Assembly: GCF_022664455.2 (NCBI RefSeq)
Contig: NZ_JAKRKC020000001.1
Coordinates: 4,531,001-4,595,000 of the forward strand
Direction of reading: 5' to 3'
Origin: Actinomadura luzonensis
GTDB lineage: Bacteria > Actinomycetota > Actinomycetes > Streptosporangiales > Streptosporangiaceae
Length of the DNA stretch: 64,000 nt
How positions within the stretch are numbered: position 1 is the stretch's first letter; the number at the start of each line of letters is the position of its first letter. Positions 22,232 to 30,886 of the stretch are shown here, in pieces. The notes under the pieces are model-generated. The model had not been told where the DNA came from, did no database searches, and worked only from the letters and a program-made list of their open reading frames with translations. The position numbers and the translations under genes are program-made.

Positions 22232-23590
22232 CTACATCCCGGCGATGAGCTTGTCCACCCGCTCGTCGACGCTGCGGAACGGGTCCTTGCACAACACCGT
22301 GCGCTGCGCCTGGTCGTTCAGCTTCAGGTGCACCCAGTCGACGGTGAAGTCGCGCCGCTTCTCCTGCGCCTTGCGGATGAACTCGCCGCGCAGCCGCGCC
22401 CGGGTGGTCTGCGGCGGCACCGACTTGGCCTCGAAGATCTTCAGGTCGGACGCCACCCGCTCCACCGAGCCGCGCTTCTGCAGCAGGTAGTACAGGCCGC
22501 GCTTGCGGTGCACGTCGTGGTAGGCCAGGTCGAGCTGGGCCACCCGCGGCGAGGACAGCGGCAGGTCGTACTTCTTGCGGTAGCGCTCGATGAGCTGGTA
22601 CTTCGTCACCCAGTCGATCTCCCGCGACACCAGGTCGAGGTCGCCGGTCTCCACCGCGCGCAGCGTGCGCTCCCACAGCTCCAGCACGCGGTGCGCGATC
22701 GCGTCGCCGCCGCGCCGGTCCACGAAGTCCTTCGCCTTGGTCAGGTACTCCTGCTGGATCTCCAGGCTCGACGCCTCACGCCCGTTGGCCAGGCGCACCC
22801 GCCGCCGCCCGGTCATGTCGTGAGAGACCTCGCGGATCGCCCGGATCGGGTTCTCCAGGCTGAGGTCGCGCATCACCGTGCCGGACTCGATCATGCGCAG
22901 CACCAGGTCGGTCGCGCCGACCTTGAGCAGCATCGTGGTCTCGCTCATGTTGGAGTCGCCGACGATGACGTGCAGCCGGCGGAACCGCTCGGCGTCGGCG
23001 TGCGGCTCGTCGCGGGTGTTGATGATCGGCCGCGAACGGGTGGTGGCGCTGGAGACGCCCTCCCAGATGTGCTCGGCCCGCTGCGAGACGCAGTAGACCG
23101 CGCCGCGCGGCGTCTGCAGCACCTTGCCGGCGCCGCAGATGATCTGCCGCGTCACCAGGAACGGGATCAGCACGTCGGCCAGCCGGCCGAACTCGCCGTG
23201 CCGGCCCACCAGATAGTTCTCATGACAGCCGTAGGAGTTGCCGGCCGAGTCGGTGTTGTTCTTGAAAAGGTAGATGTCGCCCGCGATGCCCTCCTCGCGC
23301 AGCCGCTTCTCGGCGTCGACGAGGAGACCTTCGAGGATGCGCTCGCCCGCCTTGTCGTGGGTGACGAGCTCGATGACGTTGTCACACTCGGGTGTTGCGT
23401 ATTCAGGATGGCTGCCCACGTCGAGGTAGAGACGGGCGCCGTTGCGGAGGAAGACGTTGCTCGATCGGCCCCAGGACACGACCCGCCGGAACAGGTAACG
23501 CGCGACCTCGTCCGGGGACAGCCTGCGCTGGCCCCGGAACGTGCAGGTCACGCCGTACTCGTTCTCCAGCCCGAAGATGCGACGATCCAT
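22232..23590 (-). CDS. pafA: Pup-protein ligase PafA
   Basis: 452 residues. Attaches the C-terminal Glu of Pup to lysines of target proteins through a phosphoryl-glutamate intermediate using ATP. Glutamine-synthetase-like fold: Mg/ATP residues in [10 protein letters not shown] (E9, E11), the catalytic Asp in [11 protein letters not shown] (D57), the phosphate loop region [19 protein letters not shown] and [13 protein letters not shown]. Full length and no Dop-type loop insertion after the first strand, which separates it from Dop. ATG 23590 has TAGTGT 6 nt upstream, suggesting a leaderless mRNA; GTG 23593 is an alternative. It is separated from prcA by a secreted-protein gene and a repeat-rich gap. 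Confidence 0.97.
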   Translation of the reverse strand: MDRRIFGLENEYGVTCTFRGQRRLSPDEVARYLFRRVVSWGRSSNVFLRNGARLYLDVGSHPEYATPECDNVIELVTHDKAGERILEGLLVDAEKRLREEGIAGDIYLFKNNTDSAGNSYGCHENYLVGRHGEFGRLADVLIPFLVTRQIICGAGKVLQTPRGAVYCVSQRAEHIWEGVSSATTRSRPIINTRDEPHADAERFRRLHVIVGDSNMSETTMLLKVGATDLVLRMIESGTVMRDLSLENPIRAIREVSHDMTGRRRVRLANGREASSLEIQQEYLTKAKDFVDRRGGDAIAHRVLELWERTLRAVETGDLDLVSREIDWVTKYQLIERYRKKYDLPLSSPRVAQLDLAYHDVHRKRGLYYLLQKRGSVERVASDLKIFEAKSVPPQTTRARLRGEFIRKAQEKRRDFTVDWVHLKLNDQAQRTVLCKDPFRSVDERVDKLIAGM

Positions 23591-23596
23591 CACCTC

Positions 23597-23602
23597 ACAC
23601 TA
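23597..23602 (-). promoter_or_regulatory. Leaderless -10 box for pafA
   Basis: Minus-strand TAGTGT, 6 nt (GAGGTG, which could also serve as a weak ribosome-binding site), then ATG 23590. Confidence 0.5.
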
Positions 23603-23709
23603 TGCCCATGGATCGGCGAGCGGGAGAGATCTTGCCGGGTGTTTTCGGTAGCCGCCCCGTATGCGGCGCTTCGTCCCCGTGCCCGCCCCCGCGGAGCACG
23701 GCGGCGCGC

Positions 23710-24276
23710 TCAGGGGACGTAGATCTCCTGCACCTTGACGATCTTGCCCTTGTAGACGGTGATCAGCGACGGCTGACGCTGCTTGCCGTGCCGCTTGACC
23801 AGCACCGACGACGGGCACCGCTTGACGCCGAGCCCCGAGTTCCTGCTCACCGTCAGGGACCCGGCGGACTGGCGGCAGCCGTACGCCGACAGGAACGTGA
23901 CGTCCTTGGCGATCGGCGACGCGTACGCCATCGCGTCGCCCTCGGGCGGGCCCGTGAAGTAGCCCTCGGTGTGCTTGGACCGCTTCCACTTGATCGGCTC
24001 GTACTCGGCCACGCCGCCGCGCACATAGGTGATCCAGCCGCGCAGGACGCCGTCGTGGCGGGAGTGGATGCGCTTGGTGAAGTCGTGCCGCGGGTCGGGC
24101 TGGAACGAGGTGCCGAAGACCTTGGGCGCCTTGAAGCTGGGGTACGCGGACGTGGCGGCGGACGTCTCCTGGGACGCCGCGCCGGACACGGAGGCGGCCT
24201 GGGCCGCGACGGCGGAGGCCATCAGCGCCGCGGCGGCCACGCCGCCGGCGAGGAGGGTGCGCGTCGAAGTGTTCAC
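23710..24276 (-). CDS. Secreted protein of unknown function
   Basis: 188 residues. Typical Sec signal peptide (MNTSTRTLLAGGVAAAALMA, cleavage near AQA-ASV at about residue 28). The mature part is basic and rich in Ser, Lys, Tyr with two cysteines (YGCRQ, KRCPS) that can form one disulfide outside the cell, and ends IVKVQEIYVP. No domain recognised. It lies between prcA and pafA in the same direction, an unusual position for a secreted protein; it probably has its own promoter in the long gap upstream. No catalytic motif is evident. Confidence 0.75.
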   Translation of the reverse strand: MNTSTRTLLAGGVAAAALMASAVAAQAASVSGAASQETSAATSAYPSFKAPKVFGTSFQPDPRHDFTKRIHSRHDGVLRGWITYVRGGVAEYEPIKWKRSKHTEGYFTGPPEGDAMAYASPIAKDVTFLSAYGCRQSAGSLTVSRNSGLGVKRCPSSVLVKRHGKQRQPSLITVYKGKIVKVQEIYVP

Positions 24277-24969
24277 GCACGTTGAGATTCATGAGGCAGC
24301 GACCCGGTTCGCCCCCGCCCAGGTGATCCACCTCACACCACCCGAGCCGCGGGACATCCTAAGACGCCCGGTCGGGGCCGCCGCCACCGGCAACCCCGCC
24401 GCAAGCAGCCGCAGCCGACTTTCCCGAACCCTCACCCGCCCGCCCGCCCTCCGACAACGCGACCGGCCTGCGGCACCCCCGCCCTCCGGCCGACGGGCGA
24501 CCTCAGCGCCACGCGATCGCCGCCCAGCCGACGTGGACAACCACCCAGCCAACGTGGACAACCGCCCAGCCAACGTGGACAACCGCCCAGCCGCCCCGGA
24601 GCGAAGTCCGCGACCGACACGAGCGAGCTGCCCACCTACCTCGCGGAGCAGCCGGCCGAGACGAGCGGCCCGCCCACCTGCGCGAGCAGCCACCCCGACC
24701 GGCCTGACGAACAGCCCGGCCTGACGAGCGCCCGCCAGCCCGACACGAGCGGGCCGCCCGCCTGCGCAGACGGCCCGTACGAACAGGCTCGCTGCATCGA
24801 GGCGGGCAGTCTTCCCGCGAAGCGAACGGCAGCCGACGCCGGCGCCGACGCCGGCGCCCGCCACAACCGACCGGAGGCCGCTCCCATTCAGGCGAGCGAC
24901 GGTCTTCCCCGCCGACGGAACGGCCTGCCCGGCCGTAGTGGTGCGGGTCTGCGCCTGGGTCCGCTGGAG
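24277..24969. other. Repeat-rich intergenic region, no confident gene
   Basis: This 693-bp gap between the secreted-protein gene and prcA has long open frames on both strands but none with a recognisable domain, start signal or stable codon pattern. It contains the 21-bp repeats at 24531-24593 and near-duplicate blocks (ACGAGCGGCCCGCCCACCTG near 24661 and its variant near 24738). From about 24600 to 24830 one plus-strand frame has strong third-position GC, so a decayed repeat-containing gene is possible. Confidence 0.5.
24531..24593. repeat. Three 21-bp tandem repeats
   Basis: Units at 24531-24551, 24552-24572 and 24573-24593, each starting ACGTGGACAACC and differing at one or two bases. The length is a multiple of 3, so any frame through it stays open (one plus-strand frame would read ANVDNRP repeats). 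Confidence 0.9.
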
Positions 24970-25824
<855 letters not shown>

Positions 25825-25840
25825 GGGCAGGAGGTCCTTT

Positions 25841-26689
25841 CTAGCGCAGCGGGGCGATGGGGCCGTCGGGCGAGATCAGCCGGGCTTCGAGCATCTGGTC
25901 GACGTAACCGGACACCTGCTCGTCGGTGAGCCGGCGGAAACCGTCGGCGTCGATCACGCCCACGATCGGCCAGATCTTCCTGGTGACGTCGGGCCCGCCG
26001 GTCGCCGAGTCGTCGTCGGCGGCGTCGTACAACGCCTGGATCAGCGTCATCGCCATGTCGTCGGCCGACGAGCCGTCACGGTAGAGCTTCTTCAGCGAAC
26101 CCCGCGCGAAGATCGAACCCGACCCGATCGCGTCGAACCGGTCCCGCTCGTACGGCCCGCCCGCCACGTCGTAGCTGAAGATGCGGCCCTCGTCCTTGTC
26201 CGGGTCGTACGCCGCGAACAGCGGCACCACCACCAGGCCCTGCATCGCCATGGCCAGGTTGCCCCTGATCATGGTCGCCAGCCGGTTGGCCTTGCCCGCC
26301 ACCGACATCGTCCGGCCCTCGAGCTTCTCGTAGTGCTCGAGCTCCACCCGGAACAACCGGGCGAACTCGATGCCGGTGCTCGCCGTGCCCGCGATGCCCA
26401 TGCACGAGTAGTCGTCGGTCCTGAACACCTTCTGCACGTCGCGCTGCGAGATCACGTTGCCCGACGTCGCCCTCCGGTCACCCGCCATGATCACCCCGCC
26501 CGCGAAGGTGGCGGCGACGATCGTGGTCGCGTGCGGAACCTGGTCGCCGATCGGGGTGGCCAGAACCTCATCCCGCCGTGGCAACAACTCCGGCGCATAC
26601 GAGCTCACGAACTCCGTGAACGACGAGCTCCCGGTGTTGTGGAAAAGCTGGTTCACCAAGCCGGCGGGCAGATCCCTGTGCGATGCCAC
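25841..26689 (-). CDS. prcB: 20S proteasome beta subunit PrcB (Thr protease)
   Basis: 282 residues. Catalytic subunit of the central rings, made as a precursor. A propeptide of about 54 residues precedes the mature N-terminus [19 protein letters not shown], whose first Thr (T55) is the nucleophile and whose Lys/Asp partners follow in the usual spacing; the [17 protein letters not shown] and [13 protein letters not shown] segments are diagnostic. The residue before the cleavage site is Ala (PHA-TT), where Mycobacterium has Gly. GTG 26689 with GGGAGGGAG at optimal spacing is preferred to a TTG 15 bp upstream. Heads prcB-prcA; separated from pup by about 1.8 kb of foreign-looking sequence. Confidence 0.97.
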   Translation of the reverse strand: MASHRDLPAGLVNQLFHNTGSSSFTEFVSSYAPELLPRRDEVLATPIGDQVPHATTIVAATFAGGVIMAGDRRATSGNVISQRDVQKVFRTDDYSCMGIAGTASTGIEFARLFRVELEHYEKLEGRTMSVAGKANRLATMIRGNLAMAMQGLVVVPLFAAYDPDKDEGRIFSYDVAGGPYERDRFDAIGSGSIFARGSLKKLYRDGSSADDMAMTLIQALYDAADDDSATGGPDVTRKIWPIVGVIDADGFRRLTDEQVSGYVDQMLEARLISPDGPIAPLR

Positions 26690-26900
26690 GCGACTCCCTC
26701 CCAAACGTCACTGTCCCTAGGGCGACCCTACTGTTGTTGCGTTGCTGTCTGCACTTCCCACGATCAGCTCACGGCGAACCCTCCCCCACCGCGGCCAACC
26801 TACCCCCCTGCGGCCCGATCGTTGTCCAGATCGTTTCTTTACGGCCGTCCCCCGCCGTGCGACCGTCGGTATGTCTGCACGTCCTGGACCGGAGGCCGAC
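26690..26900. other. Divergent promoter region between prcB and the binding-protein gene
   Basis: No gene. It must contain the prcBA promoter (minus) and that of the sugar-binding lipoprotein (plus), since both genes are cut off from pup. I see no clear palindrome; CTGTTGTTGCGTTGCTGTCTG near 26731 is the least GC-rich part. Confidence 0.5.
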
Positions 26901-28268
26901 ATGCGACTCCCCCGCCGACCTGCGGTGATCGCCACCCTCGCAGTGCTCACCCTGGCGGCCTGCGGCACCGGCGGCGGCACCTCCCGAGGCAGCACCACCC
27001 TCACCATCGCCGCCAACGCCATCGAAGGCGGCAAGAACTCCGAGTCGGCCACCTGGATCAAGCAGTGGGTGATCCCCGGGTTCGAGAAGACCCACCCCGG
27101 CGTCAAGGTGCTCTTCCGCCAGAGCGGCGTCGACGACGAGCAGTACAAGACCAAACTCGCCCTCGACCTCAAGTCCAGGGCGGGCGCCGACGTCATCGAC
27201 CTCGACGGCATCTGGGTCGGCGAGTTCGCCCAGGCCGGCTATCTCAAGCCCCTCACCGAGCTGGGCGGCCCCGCCGTCGAGCAGTGGGAGGGCTGGTCCC
27301 AGATCCCCCAGGCCGTCCAGGGCCTCGGCATCTTCGACGGCAGGAAGTACGGCCTCCCCCAGGGCACCGACGGCCGCGTCCTGTTCTACAACAAAACGCT
27401 CTTCAAGAAGGCCGGCCTGCCCGACCCCTGGCAGCCCAGAAGCTGGCAGGACCTCCTCGACGCCGGCGCCAGGCTCAAAGCCGCCGGCGTGCCCGTCCCC
27501 ATCCAGCTCGACGCCGGCACCGCCATGGGCGAGGCCACCACCATGCAAGGCGTCCTGCCTCTGCTCGCCGGCGCCGGCGCCGAGATCTACACCGCCGGCA
27601 AATGGACCGGCGCCTCCCCGGCCATGAAGGACGTCCTCCGCCTCTACCAGCAGATCTACGGCGGCAGCGGCCTCGGCGACCCCAAGCTCCAGCAGGAGGC
27701 CAAAGGCCGCGACAAGTCCTTCGCCCAGTTCGCCGCCGGCCGCATCGCCATCCTGGCCGAGAGCGACTACTTCTGGCGCTCCGTCATCGAGCCCGAAGCC
27801 GGCGTCGCCCCCATGAAGGACCGCGACCAGGTCGTCGGCTACACCAGGATCCCCGCCCAGCGTCCCGGCGCCGGCATCCGCGGCCAGGACTACGTCAGCA
27901 TGTCGGGCGGCGCCGTCCGCGTGCTCAACCCCTCCAGCAAGAATCCCCGGCTCGCCTGGGAGCTGCTCGCCTTCATGCACTCAGCCGCCGCCACCAAGTC
28001 GCAGCTCGCCGGACAGGCCCGCATCAGCTCCCGCACCGACGTCAACGACGAGGTCCTCGCCACCGACCCCATGCTCAAGTACGTCGCCGACGAGGTCCTG
28101 CCCATCACCGCCTACCGCCCCGGCCTCGCCGTCTACCCCCAGGTCTCCGCAGCCCTCCAGGAGGCCACCGCCGCCGTCATCAGCGGCAGCACCGCGGACC
28201 AGGCCGCCACCGCCTACCAGGCCGCACTCGAAAAGCTCGTCGGCGGCGCCGCCCACGTCACCGGTTGA
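26901..28268 (+). CDS. Sugar ABC transporter substrate-binding lipoprotein (orphan)
   Basis: 455 residues, family of extracellular solute-binding proteins for sugars (UgpB/MalE type). Lipoprotein signal with lipobox TLAACG near residue 23; the mature fold has the family landmarks KTHPGVKVLFRQSG, AGADVIDLDGIW, YGLPQGTDGRVLFYNKTLF and FAQFAAGRIAILAESDYFW. ATG 26901 follows GGAGG. No permease or ATPase gene is adjacent, so it must work with transporter parts encoded elsewhere. It lies on the opposite strand between prcB and pup, splitting the usual pup-prcBA operon. Codons are strongly C-ending, somewhat unlike its neighbours, which may point to acquisition. Confidence 0.92.
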   Translation: MRLPRRPAVIATLAVLTLAACGTGGGTSRGSTTLTIAANAIEGGKNSESATWIKQWVIPGFEKTHPGVKVLFRQSGVDDEQYKTKLALDLKSRAGADVIDLDGIWVGEFAQAGYLKPLTELGGPAVEQWEGWSQIPQAVQGLGIFDGRKYGLPQGTDGRVLFYNKTLFKKAGLPDPWQPRSWQDLLDAGARLKAAGVPVPIQLDAGTAMGEATTMQGVLPLLAGAGAEIYTAGKWTGASPAMKDVLRLYQQIYGGSGLGDPKLQQEAKGRDKSFAQFAAGRIAILAESDYFWRSVIEPEAGVAPMKDRDQVVGYTRIPAQRPGAGIRGQDYVSMSGGAVRVLNPSSKNPRLAWELLAFMHSAAATKSQLAGQARISSRTDVNDEVLATDPMLKYVADEVLPITAYRPGLAVYPQVSAALQEATAAVISGSTADQAATAYQAALEKLVGGAAHVTG

Positions 28269-28270
28269 CC

Positions 28271-28480
28271 TCAGCGCAGTCGCGGCGCCGACGCGGAGAG
28301 CTCGCCCCGCAACCGCTCCTCCGCCGCCTCCGCGTACGACAACGCCCGCCACACCCGTCCCCGCGTCGTCCCGCAACTCCCCGATCCCCGCGCTGCCGCC
28401 GCCGGCGAACGTCTCCGGCGTCTGCCGGCGGACGGCGCAGAGCCCGCCCTGGCGGGCGAGCGTGCGCTCACTGCCGTGTC
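28271..28480 (-). pseudogene. Remnant of an endonuclease-VII-like gene
   Basis: Two adjoining frames keep high third-position GC and family-like sequence. The first reads ERTLARQGGLCAV (about 28469-28431) and GIGELRDDAG (28388-28359); the second continues with RVWRALSYAEAAEERLRGEL (from 28357) to a stop at 28271. Together they resemble the two ends of recombination endonuclease VII (start LARQGG-CAVC; end CN-GIG-LRDD-AAAYL). Only 14 residues separate the ends, so the HNH core is deleted, and a frameshift near 28355 breaks the frame. No start codon serves the first frame. I recall genes of this family between pup and prcB in Streptomyces, which fits this position. Inference; not confirmed by search. 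Confidence 0.45.
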
Positions 28481-28489
28481 TCTTTTGTT

Positions 28490-28699
28490 CTACTCTCCGC
28501 CCTTCTGGACGTAACTACGCACGAACTCCTCTGCGTTCTCTTCGAGAACTTCGTCGATCTCGTCCAGGATCGCGTCGACGTCGTCGGTGAGCTTCTCCTG
28601 CCGCTCCTGCACGTCCGGCGTCGCCGACGCCTCGGTCTCCTCGACCTCGTTCTCGCGCCGTCCGGCCTGCTTCTGGCCGCCGGTGTCCTTGGTTGCCAT
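28490..28699 (-). CDS. pup: Prokaryotic ubiquitin-like protein Pup
   Basis: 69 residues, intrinsically disordered protein tag. The N-terminal half interacts with the unfoldase pore and the C-terminal helix (DDVDAILDEIDEVLEENAEEF) binds the Arc coiled coil; it ends YVQKGGE. The last residue is Glu, not Gln, so Pup is ready for PafA without deamidation by Dop. ATG 28699 is preceded by GGAGG. Lies 30 kb-scale inside the degradation cluster but is separated from dop by a plus-strand membrane gene and from prcB by the binding-protein gene, so it needs its own promoter in 28700-28790. Confidence 0.98.
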   Translation of the reverse strand: MATKDTGGQKQAGRRENEVEETEASATPDVQERQEKLTDDVDAILDEIDEVLEENAEEFVRSYVQKGGE

Positions 28700-28790
28700 G
28701 TCCTACCTCCGCTTGGGGGACTGCCTCTACGGCATATCTTCCCCGAACCGCCCGACATTTCGCGCGGAACCTGCTGCGATCTTGGCGAGG

Positions 28791-28819
28791 TTGACTGGAT
28801 AGCAGCACTATCCAATAAT
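28791..28819 (+). promoter_or_regulatory. Sigma-70 promoter with perfect operator in its spacer
   Basis: TTGACT (28791-28796), exactly 17 bp, then AATAAT (28814-28819). The perfect dyad TGGATAG-CAGCA-CTATCCA (28796-28814) fills the space between the two boxes, so a bound repressor would block RNA polymerase. It sits 28 bp before the ATG of the small membrane-protein gene and about 90 bp from pup, which is divergent. Confidence 0.75.
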
Positions 28820-28846
28820 GGACCCCTACACACAAGGAGGTCCAGG

Positions 28847-29251
28847 ATGTCCGCTGCGTCCCTGAGCACGGCAGGTGTGCTCCTCATCACAGTCCCCACG
28901 ATCGCCTTCGGCGGCGTGTCGCTCTTGACGTTCCTGATGCGGAACGTGCCCGGTTACCGGGACAACCCGGTGCGGCGCGGCCTGTGGCGGGCCGGACACG
29001 CGCACGCGGGGGTGCTGGTGTTGTTCGCCCTGGTGGCGATGTTGTACGTGGACCAGGCGGCGCTGCCGGAGGGGGTCAGGACGTTGACCCGGGTGCTGAT
29101 CGTGGCGGCGCCGATCCTGATGCCGCTGGGTTTCTTCCTGTCGGTGGCGCGGCCGAAGGACACGCGGCCGAACAGGCTGATCTGGCTCGCGGTGGCGGGC
29201 GGGGTCTGCCTGTCGGTGGGCACGCTGACGCTCGGGATCGGTCTTCTGTGA
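28847..29251 (+). CDS. Four-helix integral membrane protein, unknown
   Basis: 134 residues with four predicted membrane helices (about 8-28 VLLITVPTIAFGGVSLLTFL, 48-66, 78-98, 110-132) and short charged loops (MRNVPGYRDNPVRRG, ARPKDTRPNRL). AAGGAGG at 28834-28840 precedes ATG 28847 at ideal distance, and a strong promoter with an operator lies upstream, so expression is well supported. It lies between dop and pup but on the opposite strand. No family recognised. It could be unrelated to pupylation; the shared, regulated intergenic region is the only link visible. Confidence 0.85.
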   Translation: MSAASLSTAGVLLITVPTIAFGGVSLLTFLMRNVPGYRDNPVRRGLWRAGHAHAGVLVLFALVAMLYVDQAALPEGVRTLTRVLIVAAPILMPLGFFLSVARPKDTRPNRLIWLAVAGGVCLSVGTLTLGIGLL

Positions 29252-29284
29252 GGGAGGACCGGCCCCGGCGCGGGCGTCAGCGGG

Positions 29285-30799
29285 TCATTCGCCGCCGGTG
29301 AGGGCGGCGACGAGGTCGGCGGCGGTGCGGCAGCGGTCGAAGAGCTCGCCGACGTGGGCCTTGGTGCCGCGCAGGGGTTCGAGGGTGGGGACGCGCTGGA
29401 GGGATTCGCGGCCGGGGATGTCGAAGATGACGGAGTCCCAGCTGGCGGCGGCGACGGACTCGCTGTACTGGCGCAGGCAGCGGCCGCGGAAGTAGGCGCG
29501 GGTGTCGTTGGGGGGGTGCTCGACGGCGCGCTGGACCTCTTCCTCGGTGACCAGGCGTTGCATGCGGCCGCGGGCGACGAGGCGGTTGTAGAGGCCGCGG
29601 TCGGGCCGGATGTCGCTGTACTGGAGGTCGACGAGCTGGAGCCGGGGGTGGGACCAGGCCAGGCCGTCGCGGCTGCGGTAGCCCTCGAGGAGCTCCAGCT
29701 TGGCGACCCAGTCGAGCTCGCGGGAGAGCTGCATGGGGTCTTCGGCGAGGCGGGTGAGGACGGACTCCCAGCGGTCGAGGATGTCCTTGTTCATCTCGTC
29801 CTGGGCGGTGCCGCGCTCCTCGACGAACTTGCGCGCCTGTTCGAGGTACTCCATCTGGAGCTGGACGGCGGTGAGCTTGCGGCCGTCGCGCATGGAGATC
29901 TCGTAGCGGCAGGTGGGGTCGTGGGAGACGGCGCGCAGGGCCTGGACGGGGCTCTCGACGGCGAGGTCGCGGCTGAGGAAGCCCTCCTCGATCATGGCGA
30001 GGACGAGCGCGGTGGTGCCGAGCTTGAGGTAGGTGGAGATCTCGGACATGTTGGCGTCGCCGATGATGACGTGGAGGCGCCGGTACTTCTCGGGGTCGGC
30101 GTGGGGCTCGTCGCGGGTGTTGATGATGGGCCGCTTGAGCGTGGTCTCGAGGCCGACCTCCACCTCGAAGAAGTCGGCCCGCTGGCTGATCTGGAAGCCT
30201 TCGCCGCGGGAGTCCTGGCCGATGCCGACCTTGCCGGCGCCGACGACGACCTGGCGGCTGACGAAGAAGGGGGTGAGGTGGCGGACGATGTCGGCGAAGG
30301 GCGTGGCGCGGCGCATGAGGTAGTTCTCGTGGCAGCCGTAGCTGGCGCCCTTGGCGTCGGTGTTGTTCTTGTAGAGCTGGATGGGGGCGTTGGAGGGGAT
30401 GGCGGAAGCGCGGGTGGCGGCGTCGTACATCACCCGCTCGCCTGCCTTGTCCCAGATGACCGCGGCCCGGGGGTTGGTGCACTCGGGTGAGGAGTACTCG
30501 GGGTGGGCGTGGTCGACGTAGAGCCGGGCGCCGTTGGTGAGGATGACGTTGGCCAGCCCGAGGTCCTCGTCGGTGAGCTGGGTGGGGTCGGCGACCTCTC
30601 TGGCCAGGTCGAAGCCGCGCGCGTCGCGCAGCGGGTTCTCCTCCTCGAAGTCCCAGCGCGCGCGGCGCGCACGGGCCGCCGAGGCGGCGAGGTACGCGTT
30701 CACGACCTGCGAGGAGGTCACCATCGCGTTGGCGCCTGGCTGGCCGGGTACGGAGATGCCGTACTCGGTCTCGATGCCCATCACCCGACGCACCGTCAT
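29285..30799 (-). CDS. dop: Dop, Pup deamidase/depupylase
   Basis: 504 residues, PafA paralogue that hydrolyses the isopeptide bond between Pup and substrates. Conserved [13 protein letters not shown] and [15 protein letters not shown] (Asp96 by visible numbering is the catalytic candidate), plus [18 protein letters not shown] and [13 protein letters not shown] shared with PafA. The Dop-specific loop (about residues 40-78; [18 protein letters not shown]) is present and separates it from PafA. Since Pup ends in Glu, deamidation is not needed and depupylation is the likely main activity. ATG 30799. The 34-bp gap to the plus-strand membrane gene downstream and the strand switch mean dop and pup are separate transcripts here. 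Confidence 0.97.
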   Translation of the reverse strand: MTVRRVMGIETEYGISVPGQPGANAMVTSSQVVNAYLAASAARARRARWDFEEENPLRDARGFDLAREVADPTQLTDEDLGLANVILTNGARLYVDHAHPEYSSPECTNPRAAVIWDKAGERVMYDAATRASAIPSNAPIQLYKNNTDAKGASYGCHENYLMRRATPFADIVRHLTPFFVSRQVVVGAGKVGIGQDSRGEGFQISQRADFFEVEVGLETTLKRPIINTRDEPHADPEKYRRLHVIIGDANMSEISTYLKLGTTALVLAMIEEGFLSRDLAVESPVQALRAVSHDPTCRYEISMRDGRKLTAVQLQMEYLEQARKFVEERGTAQDEMNKDILDRWESVLTRLAEDPMQLSRELDWVAKLELLEGYRSRDGLAWSHPRLQLVDLQYSDIRPDRGLYNRLVARGRMQRLVTEEEVQRAVEHPPNDTRAYFRGRCLRQYSESVAAASWDSVIFDIPGRESLQRVPTLEPLRGTKAHVGELFDRCRTAADLVAALTGGE

Positions 30800-30886
30800 G
30801 CAACACCCTCTGTTCGTCCGGGGTCTGTCTATCCGCCGTTTATATGCCCGAGCCTATGCCCTTCACAGTGCCCCGAGGCCACAAGG

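Noticed and set aside
24289-24864. 191-codon minus-strand frame in the pafA-prcA gap
   Set aside because: Arg/Leu/Gly-rich, built on the 21-bp repeats, no start signal or domain; treated as non-coding.
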